In this document: one piece after another, positions 8,181-16,992 of the stretch | Numbering within the stretch: position 1 is the stretch's first letter | How the letters are laid out: each line of letters starts with the position of its first letter | NCBI GenBank assembly: GCA_964482225.1 | Contig: CAYZWT010000016.1 | Coordinates: forward strand, 1 to 64,000 | Source: UBA1429 sp964482225 | GTDB lineage: Bacteria; Chloroflexota; Anaerolineae; UBA1429 | Length of the DNA: 64,000 bases | Direction of reading: 5' to 3' | Made by a program: the position numbers and the translations under genes | Notes under the pieces: generated by a model | Seen by the model: only the letters and a program-made list of their open reading frames with translations | What the model was told of the DNA's origin: nothing | The model's database searches: none

Positions 8181-9266
8181 ATGAACCGAACGTTGCTCTT
8201 GCGCCTGTGCCTCATGTGCGTCCTGCTTGTCACACTAACGGCCTGCGCGCCCAAGGCCGCGCCAACGCCAGAGGCCACTATCGAACAATCCGCTGCTGAG
8301 GAAACGGCCATCCCGACCGTCGAGGCCGCGACCATCGAGGAGACGCCGGCGCTGGTCGGGCCCACCCCTGCCGTGCAGTTCCCCAGCGAGGCAGATCTCG
8401 CCAAGGAGCGCAAGCCCGCCATTGACCAGGCCCTCACCCTCATTGATCTGCCCGCCGAGGGCGACCTGGTGGCCCAAGTCAACGGCGTGGGCATCCCCTT
8501 GTCAGAGTACACCGAGTTCCTACGCCTGCGCCTGGATAGCCTGGCCAGCCAATACATGATCGATTGGGCCGAAGAGGGCATCGAGCCTCTGCTGCGAGAT
8601 GTCGAGTCCCAGGTCTTGGAGCAGCTCATCGAGCTGGAGCTGATGGCCCAGCAGGCCGAGGCGCAGGGCGTATACCTGGACGAGGTCGAAGTGGCCGGGT
8701 TCATGCGCGAGGTGCAGCAGAGCATCATCGAGGGGGCCGGATACGCGACCTGGGAAGAGTACCAGGAGACCTTGGAGCTCTCCGACGAGGCGTTTGAGCG
8801 CATCATCCGCCAATCGTTGCTCACCCAGTACCTGATGGACCTGCAGGGCGCCAACATCGAGACGGTGGTAGACCAGGTACACGCCCGCCACATCCTGGTA
8901 AATGACGAGGCGCTGGCCCAAGAGATCCTGGAGCGGCTGGCGGAGGGGGACGACTTTGGTGGGCTGGCCACCACCTATTCAGAGGACACCTATAGCGCCC
9001 AGCAGGCAGGCGACCTGGGCTGGTTCCCGCGCGGCGTCATGGTGCCCGCCTTCGAGGACGTCGCTTTTGCCCTGGAAGCGGGCGAGATCAGCGGCATCGT
9101 CACCAGCGACTATGGCCTGCACATCATCCAGGTGCTGGAAAAGGGGCCCCATGAGCTAGACCCCTACTTTTTGACCCAGTTCCAGCAGCAGGCCTTTGTC
9201 GAATGGCTGGATAGCGTGCGCCTGGAGGCCGAGATCGAGCGCTTTGTCCTGGAGCCCTTGGGCTAG
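8181..9266 (+). CDS. PpiC/parvulin-type peptidyl-prolyl isomerase lipoprotein
   Basis: Exported foldase of the SurA/PrsA/PpiC type, 361 residues. The N-terminus is a lipoprotein signal (NRTLLLRLCLMCVLLVTLTAC) with lipobox LTAC, Cys22 being the lipidation site, then an acidic Ala/Thr/Pro/Glu-rich linker. A SurA-N-like helical region (about 100-225) precedes the parvulin domain, which runs from ARHILVNDEALAQEIL through SEDTYSAQQAGDLGWFPRG to SDYGLHIIQVLEK. It should act at the outer face of the membrane in folding secreted proteins. An in-frame extension to 7938 exists but overlaps the divergent promoter. A strong terminator follows. Confidence 0.92.
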   Translation: MNRTLLLRLCLMCVLLVTLTACAPKAAPTPEATIEQSAAEETAIPTVEAATIEETPALVGPTPAVQFPSEADLAKERKPAIDQALTLIDLPAEGDLVAQVNGVGIPLSEYTEFLRLRLDSLASQYMIDWAEEGIEPLLRDVESQVLEQLIELELMAQQAEAQGVYLDEVEVAGFMREVQQSIIEGAGYATWEEYQETLELSDEAFERIIRQSLLTQYLMDLQGANIETVVDQVHARHILVNDEALAQEILERLAEGDDFGGLATTYSEDTYSAQQAGDLGWFPRGVMVPAFEDVAFALEAGEISGIVTSDYGLHIIQVLEKGPHELDPYFLTQFQQQAFVEWLDSVRLEAEIERFVLEPLG

Positions 9267-9285
9267 ATACCCGTTACGAACCTCG

Positions 9286-9321
9286 ACGGGGCGATGGGAT
9301 GACCCATCGCCCCGTTTCTTT
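9286..9321 (+). terminator. Rho-independent terminator after the PpiC gene
   Basis: Thirteen-base-pair stem (9286-9298 with 9303-9315), ATGA loop, followed by TTCTTT. It lies between two convergent genes and best fits the plus-strand gene. Confidence 0.85.
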
Positions 9322-9325
9322 GCGC

Positions 9326-10027
9326 TCAGCCCGTGACCAGCCGCTTGAACGCCTCGGCATAGGCATAGCCCTGGGCCTCGCCCGCTGCGCGGGCCGTCTC
9401 GCGCAGGCGTTGTTCAAAGGCGGACGCCCGGTCGCGCATCTGGCTGGCATGGCAAAAGAGCGCCTCGATGCGGCGCTCCATATAGTCCGTCACATCCTCC
9501 CAATGGTCGGGCGCCCCCGTCCAAAAGAGATAGACCTCTTGCACGCGCCAGGGCTCCAGGCCGGTCAGTTGCTCCGGGAACAGATTCCACGAGTGTGAGC
9601 CCCTCGCCGCATCCAGCGCGCCGAAACCGGCCGCCCGGTGATCCGGGTGAAGCTGGTAGGGTCGCCAGGGATCGATGGCGACCACCGCGTGGGGCCGGTG
9701 CCGCCGGATCAGGCCGCACAGCCGGCGGCGCAGCTCGATGGTGTTCTCCACCAGGCCATCGGGATAGCGCAGAAACTCGACGCTGCGCACGCCCAGCACC
9801 TGGGCGGCGGCGCGCTGCTCCGCTTCGCGCAGATAGGCCATCTCGCTGGGGTGCACCGAGCGATCGCGGTTGCCCTGGTCGCCGCTGGTCAGCAGCGCAT
9901 AGTGCACCTCCTGGCCCTGATCCGCCCACTTGGCGATGGTGCCCGCGCACCCAAACTCGGGATCATCGGGATGCGCCGCGATCACCAGGACGCGCTTGGC
10001 CTCGGCATCGGAACTCTGGTTCGTCAT
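9326..10027 (-). CDS. PIG-L family deacetylase
   Basis: LmbE/PIG-L zinc-dependent N-acetylglucosamine deacetylase family, 233 residues. The zinc site signature is AHPDDPEFG near the N-terminus (residues about 17-25) with the partner motif HPDHRAAG (about 127-134). Family members deacetylate GlcNAc-inositol, GlcNAc-malate (bacillithiol) or glycan substrates; which one applies here cannot be decided, and no thiol-biosynthesis partners are adjacent. The chosen start ATG 10027 begins MTNQSSDAEAK; longer in-frame reading would run antisense through the MFS gene. It lies 32 bases downstream of the MFS transporter gene and probably shares its transcript. Confidence 0.88.
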   Translation of the reverse strand: MTNQSSDAEAKRVLVIAAHPDDPEFGCAGTIAKWADQGQEVHYALLTSGDQGNRDRSVHPSEMAYLREAEQRAAAQVLGVRSVEFLRYPDGLVENTIELRRRLCGLIRRHRPHAVVAIDPWRPYQLHPDHRAAGFGALDAARGSHSWNLFPEQLTGLEPWRVQEVYLFWTGAPDHWEDVTDYMERRIEALFCHASQMRDRASAFEQRLRETARAAGEAQGYAYAEAFKRLVTG

Positions 10028-10059
10028 GGGTACTCCTGTGTGTGAGTGGCATGTATGCG

Positions 10060-11367
10060 TCAACGTCGGCGCGGGAGCAGGTCTCGCAGGGCGCCGCCCA
10101 GGGCGACCAGATCGGGGCGCCGGTCGTCCATGGGATAGCGATAGAACAGGATCACCCCTAGCGCCCGCAGCAGGCCGCCCACCACCAGGGTCCAGCGGAT
10201 GCCAATGACGCCCGCCAGCGCCACCCCCGCGATGGGGCACACAAAGGCCCCCAGGTTCATCACCACGCTGTAAAAGGCGATGCTGGTATGGCGGCGGCTG
10301 GGCGGCACCCGCGCCATAAAGATCAGGCTGTGGTTCAGGTCCACCCCCGGCACGAACAGGTGGATCAGCAGCCCGATCACCAGGATCATCGAGAGGTTGG
10401 GCAGCAGGGTGACAAGAAAGGGAAAGGCCGTCACGATGGGCAGAGCCACCAACAGGCTGGGGAAATCGCCCATGCGGATCGAGATGCGGCGCCAGGCCCA
10501 ATACCCGGCCATGATGGCCACATGGATCACGGTGGTATACAGGCCCACCCAGCTATCCGCCGCCCCCAGCTCTTGGACGAAAAAGATGATATAGAGCGGC
10601 CCCAGCATCCAGGCCCCCAGGTTGAACACCAGGGTATTGATGGTGAGCCGCCCGAACTGGGGGCGCTCCCCCAGCCCCTGGCGCACACCCTCCAGCAGCG
10701 AGACCTTGCGGTGCAACAGGGGTATCTGGGCCGGCTCGGTATCGGGGATCTGGATGCGCGCCACCAGATAGACGCTCAGCAGGCCGCCCGCCAGCCCCAC
10801 CGCGTACAGCCATTGATAGTTGCCGGGGAACGCGCTGCGATCCAGCCACAGCCCCGCCCCGTAGGTCAAGAGCGCGATGGTGCCACTGCTGAGGATGCTG
10901 CGCCAGGAAAAGACGGTGGCGCGCACATTCTCGGGCACCACGTCGGCCAGCAGCGGGTTCCAGCCGGTGGCAAAGAGCACCGCCGGCGCCGACATGGCGA
11001 TCAGGGTGAACGCTGTGGCCTCGGGAACCCAGCGGCGCATGACCATCGGCATCAAGGCGAGCAAGAGATAGCCGATGCGCGAGCCGAACAGACTCCACAC
11101 CACAAAAGGGCCATAGCGGCGCTGGCGCTCCAGGATGCGCGCGGCAGGCATGAACAGGAACACGGCGATCAGCGCGGGCAGCGAGGAGAGCAGGCCCACC
11201 AGGGTGCGCGAGCCGCCCCAGCGCAGGATGTAGGTGGCATTGAACGCCCCGGCAGCGGCCAAAACGGAAGCCAAGACCACCTCGCCATACAGCAGGTAGA
11301 TATTGCGCTCCTGGGTCGTCCGGGGCCGGGGCAGCTTGCGCCACAGCCGTAGCCATCGCTCTTTCAG
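10060..11367 (-). CDS. MFS transporter, probable CTG start
   Basis: Major-facilitator-type membrane protein, about 435 residues, with roughly twelve hydrophobic segments (first LLYGEVVLASVLAAAGAFNA; later LVGLLSSLPALIAVFLF, GLLSVYLVARI, LVIGLLIHLFVPGVD). Substrate unknown. After a -10-like TATACT at 11413-11418, the only well-placed ribosome site is AAGGAG, seven bases before an in-frame CTG at 11367; no ATG, GTG or TTG lies in frame in the transcribed upstream stretch. I therefore propose CTG initiation (protein beginning with KERWLRLWRKLPRP). It is divergent from proB and followed by the PIG-L deacetylase gene. Confidence 0.82.
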   Translation of the reverse strand: MKERWLRLWRKLPRPRTTQERNIYLLYGEVVLASVLAAAGAFNATYILRWGGSRTLVGLLSSLPALIAVFLFMPAARILERQRRYGPFVVWSLFGSRIGYLLLALMPMVMRRWVPEATAFTLIAMSAPAVLFATGWNPLLADVVPENVRATVFSWRSILSSGTIALLTYGAGLWLDRSAFPGNYQWLYAVGLAGGLLSVYLVARIQIPDTEPAQIPLLHRKVSLLEGVRQGLGERPQFGRLTINTLVFNLGAWMLGPLYIIFFVQELGAADSWVGLYTTVIHVAIMAGYWAWRRISIRMGDFPSLLVALPIVTAFPFLVTLLPNLSMILVIGLLIHLFVPGVDLNHSLIFMARVPPSRRHTSIAFYSVVMNLGAFVCPIAGVALAGVIGIRWTLVVGGLLRALGVILFYRYPMDDRRPDLVALGGALRDLLPRRR

Positions 11368-11412
11368 GGGACCACTCCTTGACCGATCATCTTCGACTAT
11401 GAGCCAGCGCCA

Positions 11413-11441
11413 AGTATAACATGCCTGCCCAGGAGACAAAA
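11413..11441 (-). promoter_or_regulatory. Promoter of MFS-deacetylase unit
   Basis: Minus-strand TATACT (11413-11418) is an excellent -10. The best -35 at 17 bp spacing is TTTTGT (11436-11441), weak. Confidence 0.45.
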
Positions 11442-11474
11442 CCGATGGGAGCGCACTCGCGCGCCTGTTTGTAC

Positions 11475-11502
11475 TTGTACGTTTGCCGCCCCATGTTATA
11501 AT
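11475..11502 (+). promoter_or_regulatory. Promoter of proB-proA
   Basis: TTGTAC (11475-11480), 16 bp, TATAAT (11497-11502). It ends only about 14 bases before the AAGGAGG of proB, so the 5-prime leader is very short. Confidence 0.6.
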
Positions 11503-11522
11503 CACGTGCAGCCAAGGAGGGG

Positions 11523-12665
11523 GTGCGAGTTTTGACGTTGACGAATGCGACATTGGAGCCGGGGCGCTGGCGGCGGGTGGTGGTCAAAGTGGGCACCAGC
11601 ACCCTCACGGCGGGCACCGACCGCTTGAGCCCGCCCCGCATGGTGGACTTGGCGCGCCAGATCGACGCCCTGCGCCGCGCCGGCGCCGCCGTGGTGCTGG
11701 TCACCTCGGGCGCGCAGCAGGCCGGGCGTGAGCACCTGAATTTTCCGCGTGGCCACAAGAGCATCCCCTTCAAGCAGATGCTGGCCGCCGTGGGCCAGGG
11801 CCGCCTGATGCGCCTCTGGGAGCAGTATTTCGAGCTCTATGGCCTGGTGGTGGCCCAGGTGCTGCTCACGCGCCAGGATATCGAGGATCGCCAGCGTTAC
11901 CTGAACGTGCGCGATACCTTTGCCGCGCTGCTGCAAGGCGGCATCGTGCCCATCATCAACGAGAATGACGCCGTCGCCACCGACGAGATCAAGGTGGGCG
12001 AGAACGACAGCCTGGCGGCCATGGTCGCCAACCTGATCGAGGCCGATCTGCTGATCCTGCTGACCGACACCGACGGACTGTACACGGCGGACCCCCGGGT
12101 GGATGCGGAGGCGCGGCTAATCGAGCAGGTGCCCGTCATCGAGCCTAGCATATACCATCTCGCCCAGGGCTCACGCTCAGGCATGGGCAGCGGCGGCATG
12201 TACACCAAGATCGTGGCCGCCGATATGGCCATGCACAGCGGCACCGCCGTCGCCATCGCCAACGGCAGCCGCGAGAACGTCCTGTTTGGCATCTGGGCGC
12301 AGACGGCGCCGGCCACTTGGTTCCCGGCCAGCATCACCCCCGCCGAGGGGCGCAAGCGCTGGCTGCTGGCCCAATCGGTCACCTCGGGCAGTGTGATCGT
12401 GGACGCGGGCGCCCGCGCAGCCATTGTGGAACGTGGGCGCAGCCTGCTGCCCGTGGGCATCCTGCGGGTGGAGGGCGCCTTTGGCCGGGGCGAGGTCATC
12501 TCGGTGCGCGACGAGCAGGGCCGCGAAATCGCCCGGGGCCTGGCCAACTATGACGCCTCAGACTTGTGCAAGATCCTGGGCCAGCGCTCGGCCCAGGCGG
12601 CCGATATCCTGGGCTATGACTATGGCCCCGAGTTCATCCACCGCAACAACATGGCCCTGATCTAG
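11523..12665 (+). CDS. proB: Glutamate 5-kinase
   Basis: First enzyme of proline synthesis: ATP-dependent phosphorylation of glutamate to gamma-glutamyl phosphate. The 380-residue protein has an amino-acid-kinase domain (VVVKVGTSTLT, VLVTSGAQQAG, INENDAVATDEIKVGENDSL, DTDGLYTADPR, SGMGSGGMYTKI) and a C-terminal PUA domain (about 285-370, with GRSLLPVGILRVEGAFGRGE). Start is GTG 11523, five bases after AAGGAGG. proA begins 34 bases downstream in the same unit. PUA-containing ProB enzymes are commonly feedback-inhibited by proline. Confidence 0.96.
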   Translation: MRVLTLTNATLEPGRWRRVVVKVGTSTLTAGTDRLSPPRMVDLARQIDALRRAGAAVVLVTSGAQQAGREHLNFPRGHKSIPFKQMLAAVGQGRLMRLWEQYFELYGLVVAQVLLTRQDIEDRQRYLNVRDTFAALLQGGIVPIINENDAVATDEIKVGENDSLAAMVANLIEADLLILLTDTDGLYTADPRVDAEARLIEQVPVIEPSIYHLAQGSRSGMGSGGMYTKIVAADMAMHSGTAVAIANGSRENVLFGIWAQTAPATWFPASITPAEGRKRWLLAQSVTSGSVIVDAGARAAIVERGRSLLPVGILRVEGAFGRGEVISVRDEQGREIARGLANYDASDLCKILGQRSAQAADILGYDYGPEFIHRNNMALI

Positions 12666-12699
12666 CCGCAAACGACCAGGGGCCAGGGAGGTGACGACT

Positions 12700-13971
12700 A
12701 TGACGCTAGATATCCGCGCGATGGCTCTCCAGGCCCGCGAGGCGGGGCGACAGTTGGCCCTGCTGCCCAGCCGGGTGCGCAACGCCGCCCTGCACGAGAT
12801 CGCCGCCTGCCTGGAGCAGGTGGGCGAGCCCCTCTGGGAGGCCAACCGCGCCGACGTCGCCGAGGCGCTGGAGGCAGGGATCGCCCCCGCCCTGGTGGAT
12901 CGCTCCACCCTGAACCCTGGGCGCTTGCAGGCCATGATTGACGGCTGCCGGGATGTGGCGGCCTTGCCCGATCCCCTGGGCCAACTCTTTGACGGCAAGA
13001 CCCTGGCCAACGGCCTGCAGATCGCCAAAAAGCGGGTGCCCCTGGGCGTCATCGGCGTCATTTTCGAATCGCGCCCCAACGTCACCGTGGATATCGGCGC
13101 CCTGGGCATCAAGACGGGCAACAGCGTCATCATGCGTGGGGGCCGCGAGAGCCTGCGCACCAACGTCGTGTTGGTGGACCTGATCCGCGCCGCCTGCGCC
13201 GCCGTGGGCATCCCCGAGGACGCGGTGCAACTGATCATCTCTACCGACCGCGCCTTGGTGCTCGAGCTGCTGGGCATGGACGATCTGATTGACCTGGTGA
13301 TCCCCCGGGGCGGGCCCGGCCTGCAAGCCCTGGTGCGCCAGCACGCCCGCATGCCCGTGGTCTATGGCGGCATCGGCGTCTGCCACCTGTACGTGGATGC
13401 CTCGGCAGACCAGGCGCGCAGCCTGCCGGTGATCAAGAACGCCAAGATTCAGGCCCCCTCGGTCTGCAACGCCCTGGATACGGTGCTGGTACACCGCAGC
13501 AGCGCCGCTGCATTTGTGCCTGCCATGGTGGCCGACCTGAACGCAGCGGGCGTCCGGGTGCTGTGCGACGAGGCCTCGCTGGCGACGCTGCAAGGGACCT
13601 CATACGATGCAGCGCTGGTGGCCCCCGCTGCCCCCGAGGATTATGGCCATGAGTTTCTCTCGCTGGTCCTTTCTGTCAAGGTGGTGGACTCGCTGGATGA
13701 GGCGATCCAGCACATTCGGACCTACGGCACCAACCATTCGGACGGCATCCTGACCGACGACTATGGCAACGCCATGCGCTTTCTCGACGCGGTGGACTCG
13801 GCAGCGGTGTATGTCAATGCCAGCACCCGCTTTACCGATGGCGGCCAGTTCGGCCTGGGGGCCGAGGTGGCCATCTCGACCCAGCGCATGCACGCACGCG
13901 GGCCGATGGGCCTGCAAGAGCTGACCACCTACAAGTGGATCATTCAGGGCGACTATACGCCGCGAGCCTAG
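12700..13971 (+). CDS. proA: Glutamate-5-semialdehyde dehydrogenase (gamma-glutamyl phosphate reductase)
   Basis: NADPH-dependent reduction of gamma-glutamyl phosphate to the semialdehyde, the second step of proline synthesis. The 423-residue aldehyde-dehydrogenase-fold protein has the catalytic cysteine in NAKIQAPSVCNALDT, the segment VPLGVIGVIFESRPNVT and NSVIMRGG, all typical of ProA. I place the start at ATG 12700, eight bases after AGGGAGG; an in-frame GTG at 12691 sits on the ribosome site itself. Co-transcribed with proB. Confidence 0.96.
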   Translation: MTLDIRAMALQAREAGRQLALLPSRVRNAALHEIAACLEQVGEPLWEANRADVAEALEAGIAPALVDRSTLNPGRLQAMIDGCRDVAALPDPLGQLFDGKTLANGLQIAKKRVPLGVIGVIFESRPNVTVDIGALGIKTGNSVIMRGGRESLRTNVVLVDLIRAACAAVGIPEDAVQLIISTDRALVLELLGMDDLIDLVIPRGGPGLQALVRQHARMPVVYGGIGVCHLYVDASADQARSLPVIKNAKIQAPSVCNALDTVLVHRSSAAAFVPAMVADLNAAGVRVLCDEASLATLQGTSYDAALVAPAAPEDYGHEFLSLVLSVKVVDSLDEAIQHIRTYGTNHSDGILTDDYGNAMRFLDAVDSAAVYVNASTRFTDGGQFGLGAEVAISTQRMHARGPMGLQELTTYKWIIQGDYTPRA

Positions 13972-14028
13972 CGGCCACGCGCCGGGCAAAGCAGCCCGAC
14001 GCCACGCAACACAAGGGAGCTCACGACC

Positions 14029-15213
14029 ATGCCTACATCATCCGCCATCCGACGCCTGGCCGAGTTACACCCCGATACCGAGATCTGGTGGGATTCGTCG
14101 CCGCTCATTTTTGACGCTTGGCGCGCCGATTGCCGGCGGGCCTGGGCCGGGCGCCCCGATCTGTTGGCGGCGCTCGAAGATCTGGGCGGGTTCGAGTCGC
14201 TGGCCCGCGTGTTTCGCGGCTGCACCACCAACCCACCCCTGGCGCTCCAGGCCATCCAGGACAACGCCGCCGAATGGGACGCCTGGATCGCGGCGCAAGC
14301 GCCCCGGGCCGCCTCCGCCCACGAGTTGCTTTGGAACACCTATGAGGAGGTGCTGCGGCGCGGCGCGCACCGGCTGGCCCCCCTGTGGGACGAGTCCGGC
14401 GGGCGCTATGGCCACATCTGCGGCCAGGTAGACCCCCGCAGCCTGATGAACACCGGCGCCATGGTGGCCCAGGGGCAATGGCTGCACGCCGTGCACCCCA
14501 ACGTGATGATCAAAATGCCCGGCACCCGCGAGGGCATCGAGGGCATACGCATCCTCTCCGGCATGGGCATCTCGACCAATGCCACCCTCTGCTTTAGCGT
14601 GGCTCAGATCCTGGCCGTGGCCGAGGCCGCCCGCGATGGCTTTGCCGCCGCTCGCGCCCAGGGCGTGGATATGACCGGCGCACGCTCCGTGGCCACCATG
14701 ATGCTGGGCCGCATGGAGGATGCCCCGCCCTTTGCCGAGCAGGCCCGCGAGCTGGGCATCGAGCTATCCGAAGTGGACCGCCGCTGGGCCGGCGTGGCGG
14801 TGGCCCGCCAGACCTACCGCATCCTGCGCGAGCGCGGCCTGGAGACGATGCTGCTGATGGCCTCTATGCGCATGGGGCCCACGGTGGATGGCGAGACCCA
14901 GATCTGGCACCTGGCCCAGGTGGCCGGCGGCCGCACGGTGATGACCATCTTTCCCAACATCCTGGCCAGCTTTATCGAGACCTATGCCGGGCGCGAGCTA
15001 GAGCCCACCATCGAGCAGCCGGTGCCCGCCGAGGTGCTGGAGCGCCTACTGCGGGTGCCCTACTTCCGGCAGGCCTACGAGCCCGATGGCGTCGCGCCGG
15101 AGGGCTTTGGCGATCTGCCCGGCGTGCGCATCACCGGCGCCAGTTTTGCCGAATCCATGCAGACCCTGGCCGACCATGTGCAAGGGATCTGGGCCCAGGC
15201 CCACGGCGGCTAG
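14029..15213 (+). CDS. Divergent transaldolase-family protein
   Basis: Class I aldolase-type TIM barrel of the transaldolase family, 394 residues. The Schiff-base lysine motif is visible as NVMIKMPGTREGIEG (about 158-172), followed by ISTNATLCFSVAQILAVAEA, the equivalent of the transaldolase N-x-T-L-x-F-S segment; FRGCTTNPPLAL matches the N-terminal T-T-N-P block. It differs from standard TalA/B in the insertions between these blocks and in the extra C-terminal region. The partner transketolase is at 4131-5919, not adjacent. A fructose-6-phosphate aldolase-like activity is an alternative. Start ATG 14029 follows AAGGGAG. Confidence 0.82.
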   Translation: MPTSSAIRRLAELHPDTEIWWDSSPLIFDAWRADCRRAWAGRPDLLAALEDLGGFESLARVFRGCTTNPPLALQAIQDNAAEWDAWIAAQAPRAASAHELLWNTYEEVLRRGAHRLAPLWDESGGRYGHICGQVDPRSLMNTGAMVAQGQWLHAVHPNVMIKMPGTREGIEGIRILSGMGISTNATLCFSVAQILAVAEAARDGFAAARAQGVDMTGARSVATMMLGRMEDAPPFAEQARELGIELSEVDRRWAGVAVARQTYRILRERGLETMLLMASMRMGPTVDGETQIWHLAQVAGGRTVMTIFPNILASFIETYAGRELEPTIEQPVPAEVLERLLRVPYFRQAYEPDGVAPEGFGDLPGVRITGASFAESMQTLADHVQGIWAQAHGG

Positions 15214-15269
15214 CCGCCGACAGGACACCGACCGACTACCATCATCCAATGACGTATGAGGGGGCGCGG

Positions 15270-16652
15270 ATGCTCACCATCACCGAACCGGAACGCCAGA
15301 TCCCCATCGTGGCCGAGGCCGACGTGGTCGTCTGCGGCGGGGGGCCGGGCGGCTTTGCCGCCGCCATCGCCGCAGCCCGCCGGGGCGCCCGCACGCTGCT
15401 GATCGAGCGCTATGGCTTTATGGGCGGGCTGGCCACGGCGGGCCTGATCGCCCCCATCCTCGGCCACACCGCCCACGAGAGCCACACCCCCATCGTGCAG
15501 GGCATCCTGCGCGAGATCACCCAGCGCATGCACGCCCTGGGCGGCGCCCCGGCTTGGGAGGAGGCGCTGCAAGAGTGGGGCGTGCGCTTTGACGCCGAGG
15601 CCCTCAAGATCGTCCTGGACGAGATGATGCAGGAGGCGGGCGTGGAGGTGATGCTGCACACCCTGGTCAGCGACGTGATCCGCAACAACGAGCACATCGA
15701 GGCCATCATCGTCGAGAGCAAATCGGGGCGGCACGCCGTGCAGGGCAAGGTGTTCATTGACGCCACCGGTGACGCCGATGTGGCCTACCGGGCCGGCGCG
15801 CCCATCACCCACGGGCGCGATTTCGACGGGCGTGGCGAGGCGATGGGCTCCTTTTTCCATCTGGCGGGCTTTGAGCGACTGAGCGACGAGCAGGCCGAGG
15901 CGCTGCTGCAACGCATCGAGCACGAGATGGAGGACGGGCGTTTTCACTTTTACAACGCCCGCTTTCTGGCCCGCAACAGCCACCACACCGACCACACCGC
16001 CGCCAACATGACCCGCTACGGCGGCGATTCGGACCTGGCGGGCGATCTCACCCAGGCCGAGCTCTCTGTGCGGCGCGATGTGTGGGAGCTGGTGCGCTAT
16101 CTGCGGGCCAACGTCCCCGGCTTTGAGAACTGTTACGTGCAACAGACCTCGCCCCAGGTGGGGCCGCGCGAGAGCCGCCAGATCGTGGGGCCCTATGCCC
16201 TGACGGGCGAGGATATCCATCAGGGGGCCAAGTTTGAGGATGCCATCGCCAGGGGCTCCTGGTGGATCGATATCCACTGCCCCCTGGGGCGCACCTACCC
16301 CGTGCATCTCTGCACTATCGAATGCCCCGAGGGCGCGGACTGCCCCCACTGGGCCAGCCAGCACGAGCAGATGCGCGCCCGCGCCGAGCTCTATCCGCCC
16401 CCGGGCGACTGGTACGATATCCCCTATCGCAGCCTGCTCTCGGTCTCGGTGCCCAACCTGCTGGCGGCGGGGCGCTGCATCTCGGCCACCCATGAGGGCA
16501 TGGCGGGGGCGCGGGTGATGGGCACCTGCATCGCCATCGGCCAGGCCGCCGGCACGGCTGCCGCCCTGGCCGTGCAGCAGGGCTGCGCGCCCACCCAGGT
16601 GGACGTGGGCGCCTTGCGGCAGATGCTGCGGGAGGATGGACAATTGGTGTAA
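15270..16652 (+). CDS. FAD-dependent oxidoreductase
   Basis: About 460 residues of the FAD-dependent oxidoreductase group with an N-terminal dinucleotide fold (VVVCGGGPGGFAAAIAAA..., then LLIERYGFMGG) and a C-terminal FAD block (LLAAGRCISATHEGMAGARVMG, then GQAAGTAAALAVQQG). The enzymes of this group act on varied small molecules and the substrate is unknown. ATG 15270 has GAGGGGG six bases upstream; an in-frame ATG at 15249 lacks a clear site. It follows the transaldolase gene closely and may be co-expressed with it. Confidence 0.85.
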   Translation: MLTITEPERQIPIVAEADVVVCGGGPGGFAAAIAAARRGARTLLIERYGFMGGLATAGLIAPILGHTAHESHTPIVQGILREITQRMHALGGAPAWEEALQEWGVRFDAEALKIVLDEMMQEAGVEVMLHTLVSDVIRNNEHIEAIIVESKSGRHAVQGKVFIDATGDADVAYRAGAPITHGRDFDGRGEAMGSFFHLAGFERLSDEQAEALLQRIEHEMEDGRFHFYNARFLARNSHHTDHTAANMTRYGGDSDLAGDLTQAELSVRRDVWELVRYLRANVPGFENCYVQQTSPQVGPRESRQIVGPYALTGEDIHQGAKFEDAIARGSWWIDIHCPLGRTYPVHLCTIECPEGADCPHWASQHEQMRARAELYPPPGDWYDIPYRSLLSVSVPNLLAAGRCISATHEGMAGARVMGTCIAIGQAAGTAAALAVQQGCAPTQVDVGALRQMLREDGQLV

Positions 16653-16693
16653 GGCGCCAAGGTCTGTCGGGCATGATAGGCAACGCATGGAGG

Positions 16694-16748
16694 GCGGGCC
16701 TCCCGGCCCGCGACGAAACGTAGTTTCGTTTGCGGACGGGGCGTCCGC
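16694..16748. repeat. Cluster of three small hairpins in the 16653-16992 gap
   Basis: Three consecutive palindromes: GCGGGCC/GGCCCGC (16694-16700 with 16705-16711), ACGAAAC/GTTTCGT (16713-16719 with 16723-16729) and GCGGACG/CGTCCGC (16732-16738 with 16742-16748), each a seven-base stem with a three- or four-base loop. This looks like a REP-type interspersed palindromic unit and may also end the upstream transcript. The rest of the gap holds only the promoter at 16879-16907. Confidence 0.6.
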
Positions 16749-16878
16749 GCTCCGGGGTGTGTGCCCTGCGCCTGGCAACGCCGCCGGGTTTTTGCTGGTC
16801 AGGGGCGCGTGCATCCGGCTTGCGGCCAGCGGCTAGGATGGTCTCCAGTTTTCGAGCAGACCAAAGCGCAAGATTGTC

Positions 16879-16907
16879 TTGACAGGCGCCCCCTGCCTGT
16901 GCACAAT
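16879..16907 (+). promoter_or_regulatory. Promoter of the Gfo/Idh - isomerase operon
   Basis: Perfect TTGACA (16879-16884), 17 bp, CACAAT (16902-16907), about 80 bases before the ATG at 16993. Confidence 0.55.
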
Positions 16908-16992
16908 GGGCTATAGAACAGCATTGGCTGCCCCGGCGACGAGCAGGCCGGGGGAACAGAGTTCGTTCAGCGTAATGTGAAAGGAGCATGCC

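Noticed and set aside
8003..8974. In-frame N-terminal extension of the amidohydrolase to 995 residues
   Set aside because: It runs antisense through the PpiC lipoprotein gene and has low-complexity Ser/Arg/Met composition; the promoter lies at 8040-8068.
15210..16814. Long minus-strand open frame of 534 residues
   Set aside because: It is a shadow of the FAD oxidoreductase gene; composition is His/Gly/Ala/Gln-rich and no motif or ribosome site is present.
16653..16992. A tRNA or small RNA gene in the gap
   Set aside because: No T-loop GTTCRA sequence with an acceptor stem; only the hairpin cluster and promoter are supported.
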